DNA of 64,000 bases from Rhodocollybia butyracea (taxonomy: Eukaryota; Basidiomycota; Agaricomycetes; Agaricales; Omphalotaceae): contig JADNRY010000074.1 of the NCBI GenBank assembly GCA_015501585.1, positions 124,001 through 188,000 of the forward strand, in the 5' to 3' direction. The translations under genes were made by a program, and so were the position numbers. The first letter of the stretch is position 1; the number at the start of each line of letters is the position of its first letter. Shown piece by piece: positions 51,202 to 62,999 of the stretch. The notes below the pieces were generated by a model, which saw nothing but the letters and a program-made list of their open reading frames with translations, did not search any database and was not told the origin of the DNA.

Positions 51202-53047
51202 TTGAACTTTCAAAGGGATTCTCCACATAACACCCCTCAGAGGCATCGTAATACAGAGCGAGAGCGAGAGCGTGATGCACGCATATTGGGAAGTCCAGAA
51301 AACAGACGGGTTCCTCAGCACCTTGCAAATTACCCTCCAGGACCAATACCTTTTCAGCTCCATGTGCCACCTGGATATGTACCGCCATTGCCAGCACCAC
51401 AGAATGACCTTTTTGAGGTTGTCAATCACAATGGCCAGCCTCTTGCTCTCAGCTGCTGCTGTACGTGCCTTACCACCTTTGGTTCCACTTCAATGTCGAC
51501 GTGGTCGAGGTCGTGGAATGCAACCCCCATCTGATGTATCTTCTATTCCTGTTTCTAATGTTAGAATTTTACTGATATACTTATGTAGAATGCTCATCAT
51601 CAAATCCAGGTTTTTTTTTGTTGGCTTTTACCCTTTCAGTAACTGTTCTGATTAGCTTTTTGATTTAATTTGTTCTCCACAGCCACAACCACTCCCTATT
51701 CCCCCCCATCCACATCTTGAAAGGCTACGAGCACCACGTGGTCGTGGTCGTGGTCATGGTCAGATGGCTCATCATGAACATGCTCCAGGTGGGCATAGGC
51801 AGCCTGGGCCTCAGCTTGGACCACAGAATGAGAATGCTCCTGAGAGACTTAATCAAAATATGAATATTGGCCAGGCACATATTCAGGATGAAGCAAATCC
51901 TGCTGGAAACAATCTGGCTCAGAATCAGTTGGGAAATCCTCCTGAGCCTCCTAATCAGGGTCCCCAGTTTCCTCACTTTGACTGGGGCTACTTTAATGAT
52001 ATGCAAGAGCACTTCAACCAGTTAGAACATTTGCAGAACCAGCAGATGCATCAGGAAGGCAATGATGATGACCCTCCTGCTGCTGCTGATGAGCGTGGCC
52101 CTCCTCCTGCTGGCACTATTCCTATTGGTCTTCATCCAGTTGTGGATGAAAAGATATATGACACTTTTGACTTGGGGAAAATGGATGTAGAATGTCCATC
52201 CTGTCATGCTTTGCACTGGGATGCAGAAAGATTGGTCAAGTCTTCTGCTACAAATCCCAAGTTTGGAACATGTTGTAAATCAGGAAATGTACAATTGCCT
52301 ATGTTGCAAAAGCCTCCTGTGGAGCTAGAGAGATTATTTGATGGGAGAGATCATGATTCCAGGCATTTTCTGGAGAATATCCGCAGTTACAATGCTGCTT
52401 TTGCCTTTGTTTCACTTGGGCTGAAGGTTCAGCCACATAACAATCCTGAGCTTCCTAAAACTGGTCCTAGACAGTTCAAAATCAAACGAGAGCTATGGCA
52501 TGCTATGGGTTCTTTATTACCAGAAGTAGGCAAAAACCCTGTGTATGCTCAGCTCTATATTGTAGCTCCTGAAACCGCCTTGGAACAGCGTTTGGCTAAC
52601 AATGCACAACACAGTGGGGGTACAGGTTTAAATCAAACAGTCATGCAAACAATTTCTGACTGCTTGAGTCGTAACAATTGATGGATTGAACTGTATCAAT
52701 CTGCATATGAGCGCATTTCTCAGCTGGAACGAGAAAATCCTAATTCCTTGGAGGCTACCCATGTGCATCTTCATTTTAATCATTGTAATGATGCTCGCCG
52801 CTACAATATGCCCACAGCTGATGAGGTGGCTGTTATTTTGCCTGGACCTGGAGAGCAAGCCACAGACCATCGTGATATAATATTAAAAACCAGAGATGGC
52901 TCACTACAGCGTATTTATCAAACAAATCCAGCATATCAATCTTTGCATTATGTCATGCTATTCCCAAGATGGGAATTAGGATGTCATCCTAAAGTTCCTT
53001 ATGCTGATGGTGCATCATACAATGGAAATAGACATGTCACTCTTAAC
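51202..53047 (+). pseudogene. Helitron Rep/helicase N-terminal region, truncated
   Basis: Helitrons are rolling-circle transposons whose protein joins an HUH nuclease (Rep) to a PIF1-type helicase. Here only the N-terminal part is seen: a charged exon (RERERDARI), Pro-rich linkers, an intron near 51560-51680, then a 305-codon frame with CPSCHALHWDAERLVKSS and FGTCCKSG (the zinc-binding region), LPMLQKPPVELERLFDG, RSYNAAFAFVSLGLKV, NPVYAQLYIVAPETALEQR and NNAQHSGG. One TGA at 52679-52681 interrupts before WIELYQSAYERISQLE. The frame then goes on through ARRYNMPTADEVAVILPG and NPAYQSLHYVMLFPRWELG, the Helitron_like_N signature, until the LTR cuts it at about 53048. There is also a frame change near 51450. 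The HUH motif and helicase are missing. Confidence 0.85.
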
Positions 53048-54138
53048 TTCGTCACAACTTGTGGTTATGAGAGGTGGCAAGAAACTTGTCTTATGGAATA
53101 GATATATCTGGCTTATATACTGAGTAGAGAGAGTTTCATATGAAAATAGATGAAACAGACATGGAGAGAGATGGAAAGAGAGTAGAACAGAGGAATCTGG
53201 CCCGGAAAGGAAACCCCAGCCTATATATGGTGCACATAATAAAGAAATAGTCTGTTCTTGGATATATATCAGAGGTAAAATATGATTTTGTGAGGATTAA
53301 CATGGCTTTAGAGTGTTTTGATCCGAGTGAGGTTTCTCCAATTACTCCACAATTCTCCGGGGTCAGGAGTACCTTTGCGCTTCATGATCACTTGCCGCCC
53401 GGTTTCCCTTGGGTGAGTTTCATTCTACTCCTCGGATAGTTCTGCCCATCCCTAGTGTAGTTAACATTCTCTCGAGAAGGCCTGGTGTCTAACTTTCCAA
53501 CAATACCACTTATGATAGCCTCGAGCAACAGGGCTGAGTATGTACAAGTGATTGTCGATAGTTGGCTTTAATGGATAAGACCTTCTATGTATGATTTCTA
53601 AGATCAAATGTTTTGATTTGCCAAGGCCCTCCCGGCGCGTAGTTTTCCATGGGACCGCTAAGCGTGTTTCTACCATTTTCACGGTTACGACCGGTGCCGT
53701 GAGTAGACCTCTATGGTTTCCTTGGGATTGTTCTGGTTCATTGTTACGGACTGTAAAGTCCACATCTTAACATACCTTGTTGGGGGTCTTAGTGCAAGGG
53801 ATGCCTTCCCTCATAATTCCTTCCCTTGAGTAACGCGTTGGCTTAGTACTTATCCCGCTTTGAGATGTCCTGTAGTTTAGAGAATATACACTCTTGGGTA
53901 TAACTAGATTGACAATCTAGCATCACATCTCCGGGCAGCCCAGGTATCCTTGCTAGCTTGGCTCTAGGTTACGCTTGTGGACGTACCTTCACAGCTTGCT
54001 GAGTATTATTGTTAAGTTCTTTGCCTTGGCAACAGCTATCACGCTTGGGCTCTGTATAGCTCTCTTATTGCATTGTATAACATGTACAAAATGTCAAAAT
54101 GTATGGTTACAAGCCTTAGGCCAATTTTAGGCCTAATA
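53048..54138 (-). mobile_element. Solo LTR of the Ty3-like family, copy iii
   Basis: About 1.09 kb, about 85-90 percent like 4090-5900 by eye, running from ACTTCGTCACAAC to GGCCTAATA. It cuts off the Helitron frame on the left, and a different gene remnant begins on the right. No target duplication could be assigned, so sequence may have been lost next to it. Confidence 0.75.
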
Positions 54139-54140
54139 CC

Positions 54141-54461
54141 ATGCAGGCCTGGTCAAGAAAGCTAAATCCTTCCTGGCGTGTTGACGGTGACAAACCTCTG
54201 CTTCAGTCAGAGGGAGAGGGCAGGGGCAGGCTTCGGTTTCCAGGGATTAATGGCCTCTACAGCGTTTTTATATGTCTGCGCTGGTGGGTTTTAAAGGAGC
54301 AAGAAGGACAGGAGGAGCCTAGCCAGGCTTGGAAGGACCTCTTGGCTGACGTTTCATTTGCGATTCAAGGCCTTCGACACGAGGAGGGAGAGGGAGGGAG
54401 GGAGAAAGAGGGAGAGGGAGAGTCAGAGGAAGGCGAGGCGGAAGAAGGAAAACAAAGCTGA
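54141..54461 (+). CDS. Remnant of a basidiomycete protein of unknown function
   Basis: An open frame of 106 codons. GINGLYSVFICLRWWVLKEQ and WKDLLADVSFAIQGL resemble a recurrent G-x-x-G---L--L-WW motif found in uncharacterised agaricomycete proteins near transposons. The C-terminus is Glu/Gly-rich. The start is right at the LTR border, so the 5' part is probably lost. Function unknown. Confidence 0.4.
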   Translation: MQAWSRKLNPSWRVDGDKPLLQSEGEGRGRLRFPGINGLYSVFICLRWWVLKEQEGQEEPSQAWKDLLADVSFAIQGLRHEEGEGGREKEGEGESEEGEAEEGKQS

Positions 54462-54631
54462 GAGGATAGTGAGGAGGATGCTTTGGAGGCTCCCCCTGCT
54501 AAATGTTTGCATATCAAGTAGGCATACCGTATGCGTATTGTAACCATAGTGGCCCCTTTGTACAGACATTTCCTACTTCAGTCATGTTTCTATGCTTTTG
54601 TTTTTGGGAGGCCAAAGCTAGTAATAAAATA

Positions 54632-55131
54632 TTAAGTGTCATTATTAATAATGCCTTTTGCCTCTACCATCCTACCCTTTCCTTTGGCCAAGACTGAAGC
54701 ATTGCTTCCTTTTTCCAGACCTTTCAAGGTCATCAAGGGTTTGACCATCGAACTAGTTATCACCTTAGGTGTTACAGCCGCCGGCTTGGCCTTGGGCTCA
54801 GTCTTAACCTTGACTTCAGCCTTTGGTGGAGGCGGAGGTTTAGAAGAAACCTTCTTGACAATGGTAGCACTGCGAGTTGAATGACAAAGAACCTTGAGGG
54901 ATTCCAAGGAGTCCTAAAAAGGGGAATATTAAAAGTTAAAATGATAACAATAAAAGTAAAAACAAGAAAGTGTACCTCTGAGTTCATGGAGATAGCTTCA
55001 TCTGTCCTCGGAAGGACCGTCTTCGCCTGATGCTTCATCCTCCTTGTTGTCGGTGGGTTCACCGGTGTCCAGCTGACTGAAGTGGAGATTTTGTTAGTTA
55101 GAACAATATGAGGAATGTCATTAGATTCCAA
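54632..55131 (-). CDS. Small two-exon gene, 145 aa, unknown
   Basis: Exon 1 55131-54976 (52 codons) starts MESNDIPHIVLTNKIS. A 62-bp GT-AG intron follows, and exon 2 54913-54632 (93 codons plus stop) has the Pro/Lys-rich stretch VKKVSSKPPPPPKAE and a Lys/Gly-rich end (LAKGKGRMVEAKG). It is rich in Lys, Thr and Pro with little hydrophobic core, so it is probably disordered and nucleic-acid associated or a scrap of a larger protein. No family recognised. Splice phases match and there is no internal stop. Confidence 0.5.
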
Positions 55132-55169
55132 GAACGGTTCGGGAATCTACACCCAAAAATGAGGATGGA

Positions 55170-55777
55170 GTGGACACAGTCCCGCTTCAGATTACCCTTC
55201 CTAGATGTCGACATCTCTCTGGAGGTTGCACAGGAGCTGTTGCACACAATCCAAAATATGGCATTGTAACTATGGTTTTCCAAAAAGCGTTAAACGCCTA
55301 CCTCTATATCCCCTGGAACTCCTGTCACTCCGAAGACTCCAAACGTGCGTGGGTCAAAGGAGAACTGATTCAATATGTTCAAATCTCGTCAAAAGAGGAG
55401 GATTTCGCGAGAATCCGTAAGGACTTCAGCATACACTTACATGCCCGCGGATACCCTGGAGATCGCTGGAAAATGTCGTTAAGGAAATATCTTACCTGGT
55501 GGAATGCCCCAGAGCGCTCAGCCCTTGTGACAGTAATACCGATGAGGTGGACCCAGTACATGCCCTTAAATTGACCCATAATCCACTCTGGGACGGCGTA
55601 GACCTTGGTCCCTTGTGGCGAGAGTTGGGAGAGGTGTGGGAGGAGCATGGCAGAGGCACGCCAAACCTCCGTTTTCTCGCATCGTTCTCCAAACCAACAT
55701 CCATGGGCGACCAATTGAATAAAAACAATTGGGACATTCTCAGAGCCTATCATAGCAAACTCGCGGCAACTGTTTAG
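55170..55777 (+). pseudogene. C-terminal tail of a fungal retroelement-type reverse transcriptase
   Basis: The plus strand encodes ALNAYLYIPWNSCHSEDSKR, WVKGELIQYVQISSKEEDF and HLHARGYPGDRW, then in another frame LTHNPLWDGVDLGPLW and ELGEVW. The H-S----K-W---EL-RY--------F------L--RGYP arrangement is the segment following the catalytic core in a group of fungal reverse transcriptases often paired with GIY-YIG nucleases. The YxDD core is not present, and one frame change occurs near 55500-55570. Truncated relic; the family assignment is tentative. Confidence 0.5.
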
Positions 55778-57072
55778 TCCTGTTTTTTCCTCCATCCTCT
55801 GTGTAAATCCATTGCGCCGCCCCTCCGGGAGCTCTGCTCAGATTTACAACGTCGGATTATCGGAAAAAAACTGGATTTTAAACTACAGGTTGCCGTCTGT
55901 ACCTACGATAATTAAATTATGATTTCACCTCTTGTCGAAGGTATCCCAACCTCCAAGACATCATACCACTACTGTCAGAACGTCTCTCAATCCCTTGACC
56001 GAGATAATACGCGAAAACAGTATGTATATGAGAAATTATAACTACATTATCAGCCAATACCCCAGTGGGATAATGGCAAGGACAGACTTTAATGAGGAGC
56101 AGTGTACAAGAACCAAAACAGGCACTCCACATCCCATTTCAGCACTGTGAGTCATTATTTGTAAATGACAAACAAATTCGCCGTGACATTGGAGAATAAG
56201 CCGCCTGATGAGTCTCTTACAGACGAAACGTTGCGCCAAACGTCGTGGCCATACCATCGCTCTCTAACACTCTTTGTCTTATCCGCTTCGAAATCACTCC
56301 TCAGACTTGCATATTTGCTCCATGTCATTGTTGTTGCCGAGGTCACTGATGGCGATGTAGAAGAAAGGACCTGAAAGGATGGGATTGATGATGACACGCT
56401 CTTTATGTACGACCTCATACTTTTTTTTTCAGATTTCATTATTATGAAAAGAACTAAAACATCGGAATAATCAAATGAAAATTACTGATTATTATTTTTT
56501 TTGGCTGAAGTTACATGTTGCTGAAATGACAGTCATAATTACACAGTACTCCAAATTCAGCCTACCGACTAAATACCCCCCAAAACTTTGGACAACAACA
56601 CTAGGTTTTCTTTGAGCTGCCAGGGATAGAGGGGAAGTCATGTTTCTGCCTGAATGGTAGAGGAGCTTGTTTTCTAGCAGAAGAATCTGTAATGCTCTGG
56701 TCTACTTTTCCCCAAAATTTGTTCCACTCCGCCTCATGGTTGTCTTCAAACCATCTAGCTAAAGCTACAACATGAGTTTCAAAGCTAACTTGGTTTTTGT
56801 CAGTTTCAATTTTCAGGGTTCCTGGGCTCTTGATATAGATTTGGCTTTCTCAAGCGCCAACTCAATCTTAAAAGCTAGGTCAGATACTTTCCAGTTGCAC
56901 AAGGAAAAGCAGGAGCCATGTCCTCCCATGTAGACAGAAGTAGCCCACCAACCTCGCTTTATCATATTCAAGGTTATCTGCTAATGCAGCAGCAACTGTT
57001 GTAAGACACTCATCTCCCAATTCTGTCCAGTTCAGCTCCCAATCATCACCAGAAGGCTAGAATCAATACATG
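55778..57072. other. No recognised gene
   Basis: Short frames only. Part of the 56.6-57.07 kb segment may be downstream exons of the large minus-strand gene (a YNPEMDWELNWTELGDEC-like reading near 57030), but this was not resolved. Confidence 0.4.
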
Positions 57073-60000
57073 TTAGCTCTTCTCATTAGGTAACACCGAG
57101 AACTTACATTGTAGTTTTTGACCAAATAAATATGGCTTCCTCTCTTCCAGATCCTGCCATTTGTTGAGACCTTCAGGGGTCTGTATATCCCGAGCCAGAT
57201 TATATCCAACAGGAGATAGGATATAGTTATGAGCCTCCAAAAGACCCGGGAGGTAACTTCTCATGAACATATCATGTACATCAACTGCACTAAATCCCTT
57301 GGGTACCTCAACTGTAGCCCCTATAAACTTTTGCACCTCATAACTAAGGGTCATCATTTGAAGTACCTCAGTTTGCATGAAGCCTGTTGCTTCCACATAA
57401 CTATTCCTAGCGTAATTGGTATCACCAGTTTTATCGGTATGCTGAGCCTGACGGTTCATCACTGAAGTACTTGTGGTTGCGCTTGCTAACTGAGGACAAA
57501 CAATTTGGGAAATAGCAAGAAAGATATGCTTCAGCTCCCTGGCCTCAATGTTCAAGCCTGACTCTTTTTAATAGCTCGTTGACAAGTGGGCCATCATAGG
57601 TAAATCCATGACCCAAAGGCTTTGTTAGCCTGACAAAGATGTGGGAATGCAAAGAGGACACCCTTGGTGCCAACAATTTGAGCCTTTGGAGCACACTGAT
57701 TTGAACAGGTCTGATAACCCAAATAAAGATTGTCAGATACCACACATACTCATGAGGAAGACCCCATACACATCTGTACTGGTTGGAGGGTTCTTGTAGA
57801 GCAGACCGCTTATCTCTGGGACTACAGAGAATGAAATAATCCATTTTGAAGTTTTTTTCAAACATTCGCGACAGGCCCTGGTCTGTAGAAAAATAACAGT
57901 TCTTGAACTTGTGAAGCTTTTGAGGGACACCTGTACTGTAGAAAAGCTGGACAACCAGGGCATCCGCAAAATCATCAATCATTTGAAGAAACTCCATGCT
58001 GCTCTTGAATTAAAAGATGTATTCTTAGAACCACCATCCTCCTCCAGAGTCTCAGGATCAAAATGGCCATCATACTTGATGTGCAACTGATTAAGTTCAT
58101 CTTGTAATGCTTGAAGAAAATTTTTCAAAATAAATCTGATTATCTTTGTGGAGAAAAAGAGACTGGCTATCTCCAGCATTATCTTTGATGTCCTCAATTT
58201 TATACTCATTTCTGAGTTTGTGCAAAGCACCAGGTGGCATGAAAGCTTCAAATGAGCTCTTGACATTCTTAATGACTTCTTGCACTGCTGCTTCAAGCTT
58301 ATCCCGAGAAAACTGCTTCCCTTTTGGCTGTCTGACATTCCATATTTTAAATATGGTACTGTTTTGAGATATCTCCACCCGAATTGGGCTAGGCTCGTTG
58401 AGAGAAGGTAGATAAAGGCTCTTCTGTGCTTTTGCAAGTGCCGCAAAAGACATGGTAGATACCAGATGGTCTTTGGACAATGCGGTTTCAATAGACTTTA
58501 AAAGTAAGCTACAAGTATTAGTTAGTCGATGGTATCAGCCAGGGGAGTAAAGTAGGATACATACTCTCCCAATTCACGTGGGTTTTTTGACAAACTACTT
58601 TTGTCCACTGGTATCTTTGCCAAATCATCAAGCTCTGCAGGTTTCAGTGGCACTTCTTTTGCAATTTTAAAAATTGCCACCACTGGGTTTAGAACTGGAT
58701 ATTTCTACATGTTCTTCATCACTACTATCTGACTCCCCATCCCAGAGAAGTCCATGTCCCTCCTCAAGAATATTTTCCACATCACCCAGCTTTTTCTTTC
58801 CCAGGAAGATAGTACTGTTCTTCCCAGCCCCCAGATGTGACACTTAACAGGACAGAAGATGCAATCGAGCGCTGCAATCATAGAACACAGGCCGGAAACA
58901 CGTTTTATTGGTCTGAATCCACCTAATTCAACTGACTGTAGAGCCACCACCTTCTCTAATAAGAGTGGGGTTTTTATTTCAGTGCTCTGTTCCCAGAGAA
59001 TGACTTTGACAAATATATTATGTATAATAGGCGCCAGCTCATCCACATTCCCACAACGCCGTCGATGGATCATCCTGAGAAGAGGGAGGAAGGCCTTCTC
59101 AATTTCAGGGGGAACATTGAGAGGGAGTTTTCTTTGTAGGTCTGTGGTTTTCCACCGCAGATATGTGGTGATGAGGTTGGTGAAGCTCACACGGTATAAA
59201 TCATATGAGTCCAGATCCTTAAAAGTCCGCCAAGTTATACCTGAACTGAATGAAAGGTAAGTTAATCTATTGCATCATTATTTAACACAGGATATCTTAC
59301 CTGGCTTGCATCATCTCTGAAAATTTGGGTATGTCTTTCCCTTTCTCGCCAGCATCAATAAGATACCTCCGTATCAGGAGGTATGACTCATGGCAGATTT
59401 CTTCTCTGACTTTAGCTTCACCTTGAGATGCAGTAACCAGATGTAGGGAGGGATTTTCCACTAAGAACATGATGAGTTTGGGGAAAAACCAGCTTCTTGC
59501 TTCTGTATTGCGGGAGAACGGGTGAAATTTAATCCAACATCATTTGCTAGCCAATCAAACCAGCTTTCTGGAAAACCTTTAGGACACATCTGCTGAACAA
59601 ACATATCTTTGGGCAATAGCTCAAAGCTGTCATATGCTACACTGGGCTTGTCAGGATCATGAACCGGTATCTTTATAGACTGTCCAACTACTTGAACCCA
59701 TTTGATAGGGAACAAATCTGAACCATTCTTAGATGCAGCTGTACTCATTGACTGAGGAAACCCATCCTTTACTGCTGATGTGCAAGTCTGATTATAGTGG
59801 GCTCTAATTGGTGCTCCCAGTGCAAAAAATGCCCACATCGATTGCATCTGATATTTCGGGCTAATTCAACTTCAAATTCCTCCACCGGTTTTGGAAGGAC
59901 AAGGTCAATCTTGTTTATGAAGCTTTTAACATCAGAATTTTCCAAATGGAAATCATCAGTGTGATGCCTTATATGGGCCGATATTGTATATCCCCACCCA

Positions 60001-61228
60001 GATTTGAGTATATCTCCGGATCCCAACCCCTTTGGAAATAATCCGCTATCCTTCCACTGCCCTACAATCTCATCCAACCCAATGACTCTCTGTATAAATA
60101 TTTGCTTTCGTTTAGAAAAACATCGTAGCCCAATGGCTTTTAGGCTTGGGATAAGGAACATATTAAAACATTCCAGAAGGACACATTTGGCTTCTTCATG
60201 GTCACAACAGACCTTGTTCTTGTTGCACGTATAAAGATCAGTTTTGTTATCCCATGATAAACTGGGATGCACCATTCGGTGTGGAGCATTTTCAGGGTTT
60301 TCCCTTTCTACAAATGGAATCCCTTGGCCTTTTCCTTTCCCTTTGTTTTCCAGGACAGGATTTCGCTCAAATTTCGCTCCTTCATCTGACCTAGGCTGGT
60401 CTGAAACTCTTTTTCCCTTCCCTTGGTGGGCTTTGGTTCAATACTCGGGTCAAACCCAACTTCTTCATCTTCAGCAACCATGTTTCCGGTGTTATCAACC
60501 AGCATATGCCTTTCCAATCTTGCTTGAAGATGCTCTATATCTTCAGGTTGCTTTTTTTTTGTTCCCAAGTCCTTGGGCACCTTTGGTTCAGGGTCAGGGC
60601 TGGTCGAATTGACCTGATCACCAATAGCACTGTCAGCGGCATCAAGTGCTATGCTAACTTGTGCGTCTGGACTTGGGTTAACTACCCTGCGCTTGTCACC
60701 TGCCTTGGACTTTCTTTCTGGTTGCTTGTTTTTGGTTTCCAAGTCCTCGGGCACATCGGGTTCAGGGTCAGGGTTGGTCGGATTGGCCTCATTACCAATT
60801 GCACTGTCACCGGTATCAGGTGGTGTGTTTGCTTGTGTGTCGGGACTTGGGTTAACTACCTTGCGTTTGTTACCTGGCTTGCGCTTTCTTCCTAGTAGCT
60901 TGGGCATTAGATGAGGGTCAGGGTATCTCTCTCCAACCTCAGGGTCGTGGTGCTGTGACATGATTTTGCTCAACGCATACGAGTTATATCGGCTATGAAC
61001 CAACTCCCCTTGCGGACACAAGGGGCAAATGAATGGCGAGCAGGGGTCATTTGGGTTGTCGTGCTGAATATTGACTAGCAAAATCGAATAAATTGTCAGC
61101 ATGAGAGGCAAACAATCATCGATCTTACCGCTGTTCCATTTCACGCCAGTATGGTACACCCTCTGGTGGTCAGAACCCCCTTCATAGGGTGCAATACAAC
61201 CCTCGATTTTGCACTTTTTGCCAGTCAT
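57073..61228 (-). pseudogene. Large decayed gene: zinc-finger-like N-terminus, tyrosine-recombinase-like C-terminus
   Basis: The start MTGKKCKIEGC (ATG at 61226-61228) is followed by an intron (GTAAGATC...TTGCTAG) and a C2H2-like FICPLCPQGELVHSRY--- with H at +20. Next are two imperfect 63-residue repeats (KR-VVNPSPD-Q---, DSAIG, NPDPEP-VP-DL), a frame change near 60350, then CCDHEEAKCVLLECF and IRCNRCGHFLHWEHQ. The middle (59.8-58 kb) is broken into frames. The C-terminal part (57997-57073) reads WSFFK, DDFADALVVQLFYSTG, FVRLTKPLGHGFTYDG, then EARELKHIFLAISQIVC and RQAQHTDKTGDTNYARN. LKH-F---- followed by H and, nine residues later, Y copies the spacing of the H/R box and nucleophile of tyrosine recombinases. 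The first catalytic Arg is not seen, and the box reads RELK rather than HxxR. Similar large proteins occur in many basidiomycetes; their role is unknown to me. Confidence 0.5.
60556..60900. repeat. Internal ~190 bp direct repeat in the large gene
   Basis: Two copies in frame encode GDKRRVVNPSPDAQ---DSAIGD and GNKRKVVNPSPDTQ---DSAIGN, with the same NPDPEP and DL-TK-KQPE parts. Length is a multiple of three; spacing fits a disordered linker repeat. Confidence 0.8.
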
Positions 61229-62999
61229 TGATCGTGGTTGGAGTGAAACAAGGAGTAAATGCAAGAGTAAACACGTGTTACAATATGATTAGTGTCACAG
61301 CCTTCGGCCGAGAAAGATGCCTCGTGGGCGCAGTTAGTCGGCGTCCCCGCTTATGTACAAGACTGAAGCGCAATTATGAAGGTCAAAGGTTTAGTGCAGA
61401 CGTTGGTTCTATCCTTCTAGGCAAGTCCTTCATAAAATGGTGGTCCCAGGGACCAGGGTATGCTTTTTGCCCTTGAAGACCAACTTCCAAGAACCTGCAT
61501 TTTGCATCAAAATGCGGGAGATGCGTCTTCTGCGGAGCGAATGAAACGCCTTTCTCCAAGATCAATCGTTTGTGTTCATTTGAATGGAAAGCATTAAGGG
61601 TCCCCTCGGATCATCGATTTTGACGTAGCCGAGCTGATGGAGGACCTCGAGCACCAGTGGCTCGGCTTACTTCCATAGGTCTTTTTTGGTTTGTTATTTC
61701 TAGGTACTATGCTGATGCTGACAGCGGGAGATTGATTAACTCAGGCCTGCCTGTGAGTTGTCAAAATGCTTGCGGACCTTACGACGCAAAATAATAGTGA
61801 CAATATCAATATTCAAGTGCCCGTAATCTGCCGCTTAAACTATATTTGGGCGTATGAATCATTTTAAACCATAAAAGGACAATTACATACTAGCACTGAC
61901 ACAGACTTCCGAGATTCCGAATGAACGCTTCTGGCCCGGACCGGGCGCTTATGCTTGATCAATCGATAACTCTTCCGCATCACTTCTTACTTTCTTGCTT
62001 TTTTACTTCATTATTGCCGTTTTTTCAGACGACTCTCGACCCGCGGGTCATGACCAAAACAGTAAAAGTAAGAGTGCCACATGTGGCTGTTCAACCCACT
62101 TTTACTAACGAAAATTCTGCAGACACTTCTGCAGACACTTACTTTTACTCCCGACATAATCCCCCACCAGCCACATTGCGCCCACTGGCTGCCGCCTGCA
62201 ACTTGAACTTAGCATGTATTGTGGCTTTTTAATGCAATATATCATAAGTACAAATTTGGTAAAACCACATTCTACTCGTGCAGAGCTATAAAATTGCTGC
62301 AAGTGCCATAGATGGCCTCAAAGCGGTCAAATGCCCTATAACTTAGCGTCCTCCAGCTAATTCTGCTGATAAAGTCGGCCGAACCGCATTTAAAGTCGTG
62401 ACTGATCACTAGGTTAGCCTTGAGGAACTCATTAGCAATGTGCAGAGCACAGAACAGTACTATCTTGACTCACTAAAGCGGAACATTGTCCATTGCCATC
62501 TTTGTAATGTCTGTTAGTTCCTCATGAGCAAGGTAATTCACTCTTGCAGACTGCCAGCGCGTTCAAGAGAGCTGATGGCTCGTGATAGTCTAAAAAAAGC
62601 AACATAATATACATTATTGCCGTTTGCAAAAAAGTTGGCGTGACTAGCTCTCACAATGAATTTGAGCCATTTCACAGCAAATTTTGTGAGGACGATAGCT
62701 CAGCGAGATCTCAATGAAATCGCCTAAATTTATGTGCATTCTTCATCGATCTTTGAGGGCTAGGTCGCCCCATATTTAAATTTCCATAATTTCAAAATTA
62801 TTACAACCTCGCTTCAGCCAGGTCTGTTGACTGTGCGTGAATTTTTGCGCCCCGTGTAGGCAATGTAAGTACTTTTCGTACATCTAGGTACTTTTTATGA
62901 TGTCTTCCTGAGGGCGCCCCAAGAAAATTTCGTGAAGTATAGCTACTCTTCAGGTAAATAATAAGTCATGTGCTGATTCGTACTCTGCTTCAAACATCC
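61229..62999. other. No gene; small hairpin at 62066-62157
   Basis: The hairpin has arms AGTAAAAGTAAGAGT and ACACTTACTTTTACT, with an internal direct repeat CTGCAGACACTT. The palindrome GGCCCGGACCGGGC lies at 61933-61946. The rest is non-coding by eye. The 5' end of the Tc1 element at 63 kb may start somewhere in 62.7-63.0 kb, but no terminal repeat was identified. Confidence 0.45.

Noticed and set aside
61189..61476. Plus-strand frame of 95 codons across the start of the large minus-strand gene
   Set aside because: No family resemblance and it overlaps the better supported minus-strand start MTGKKCKIEGC.
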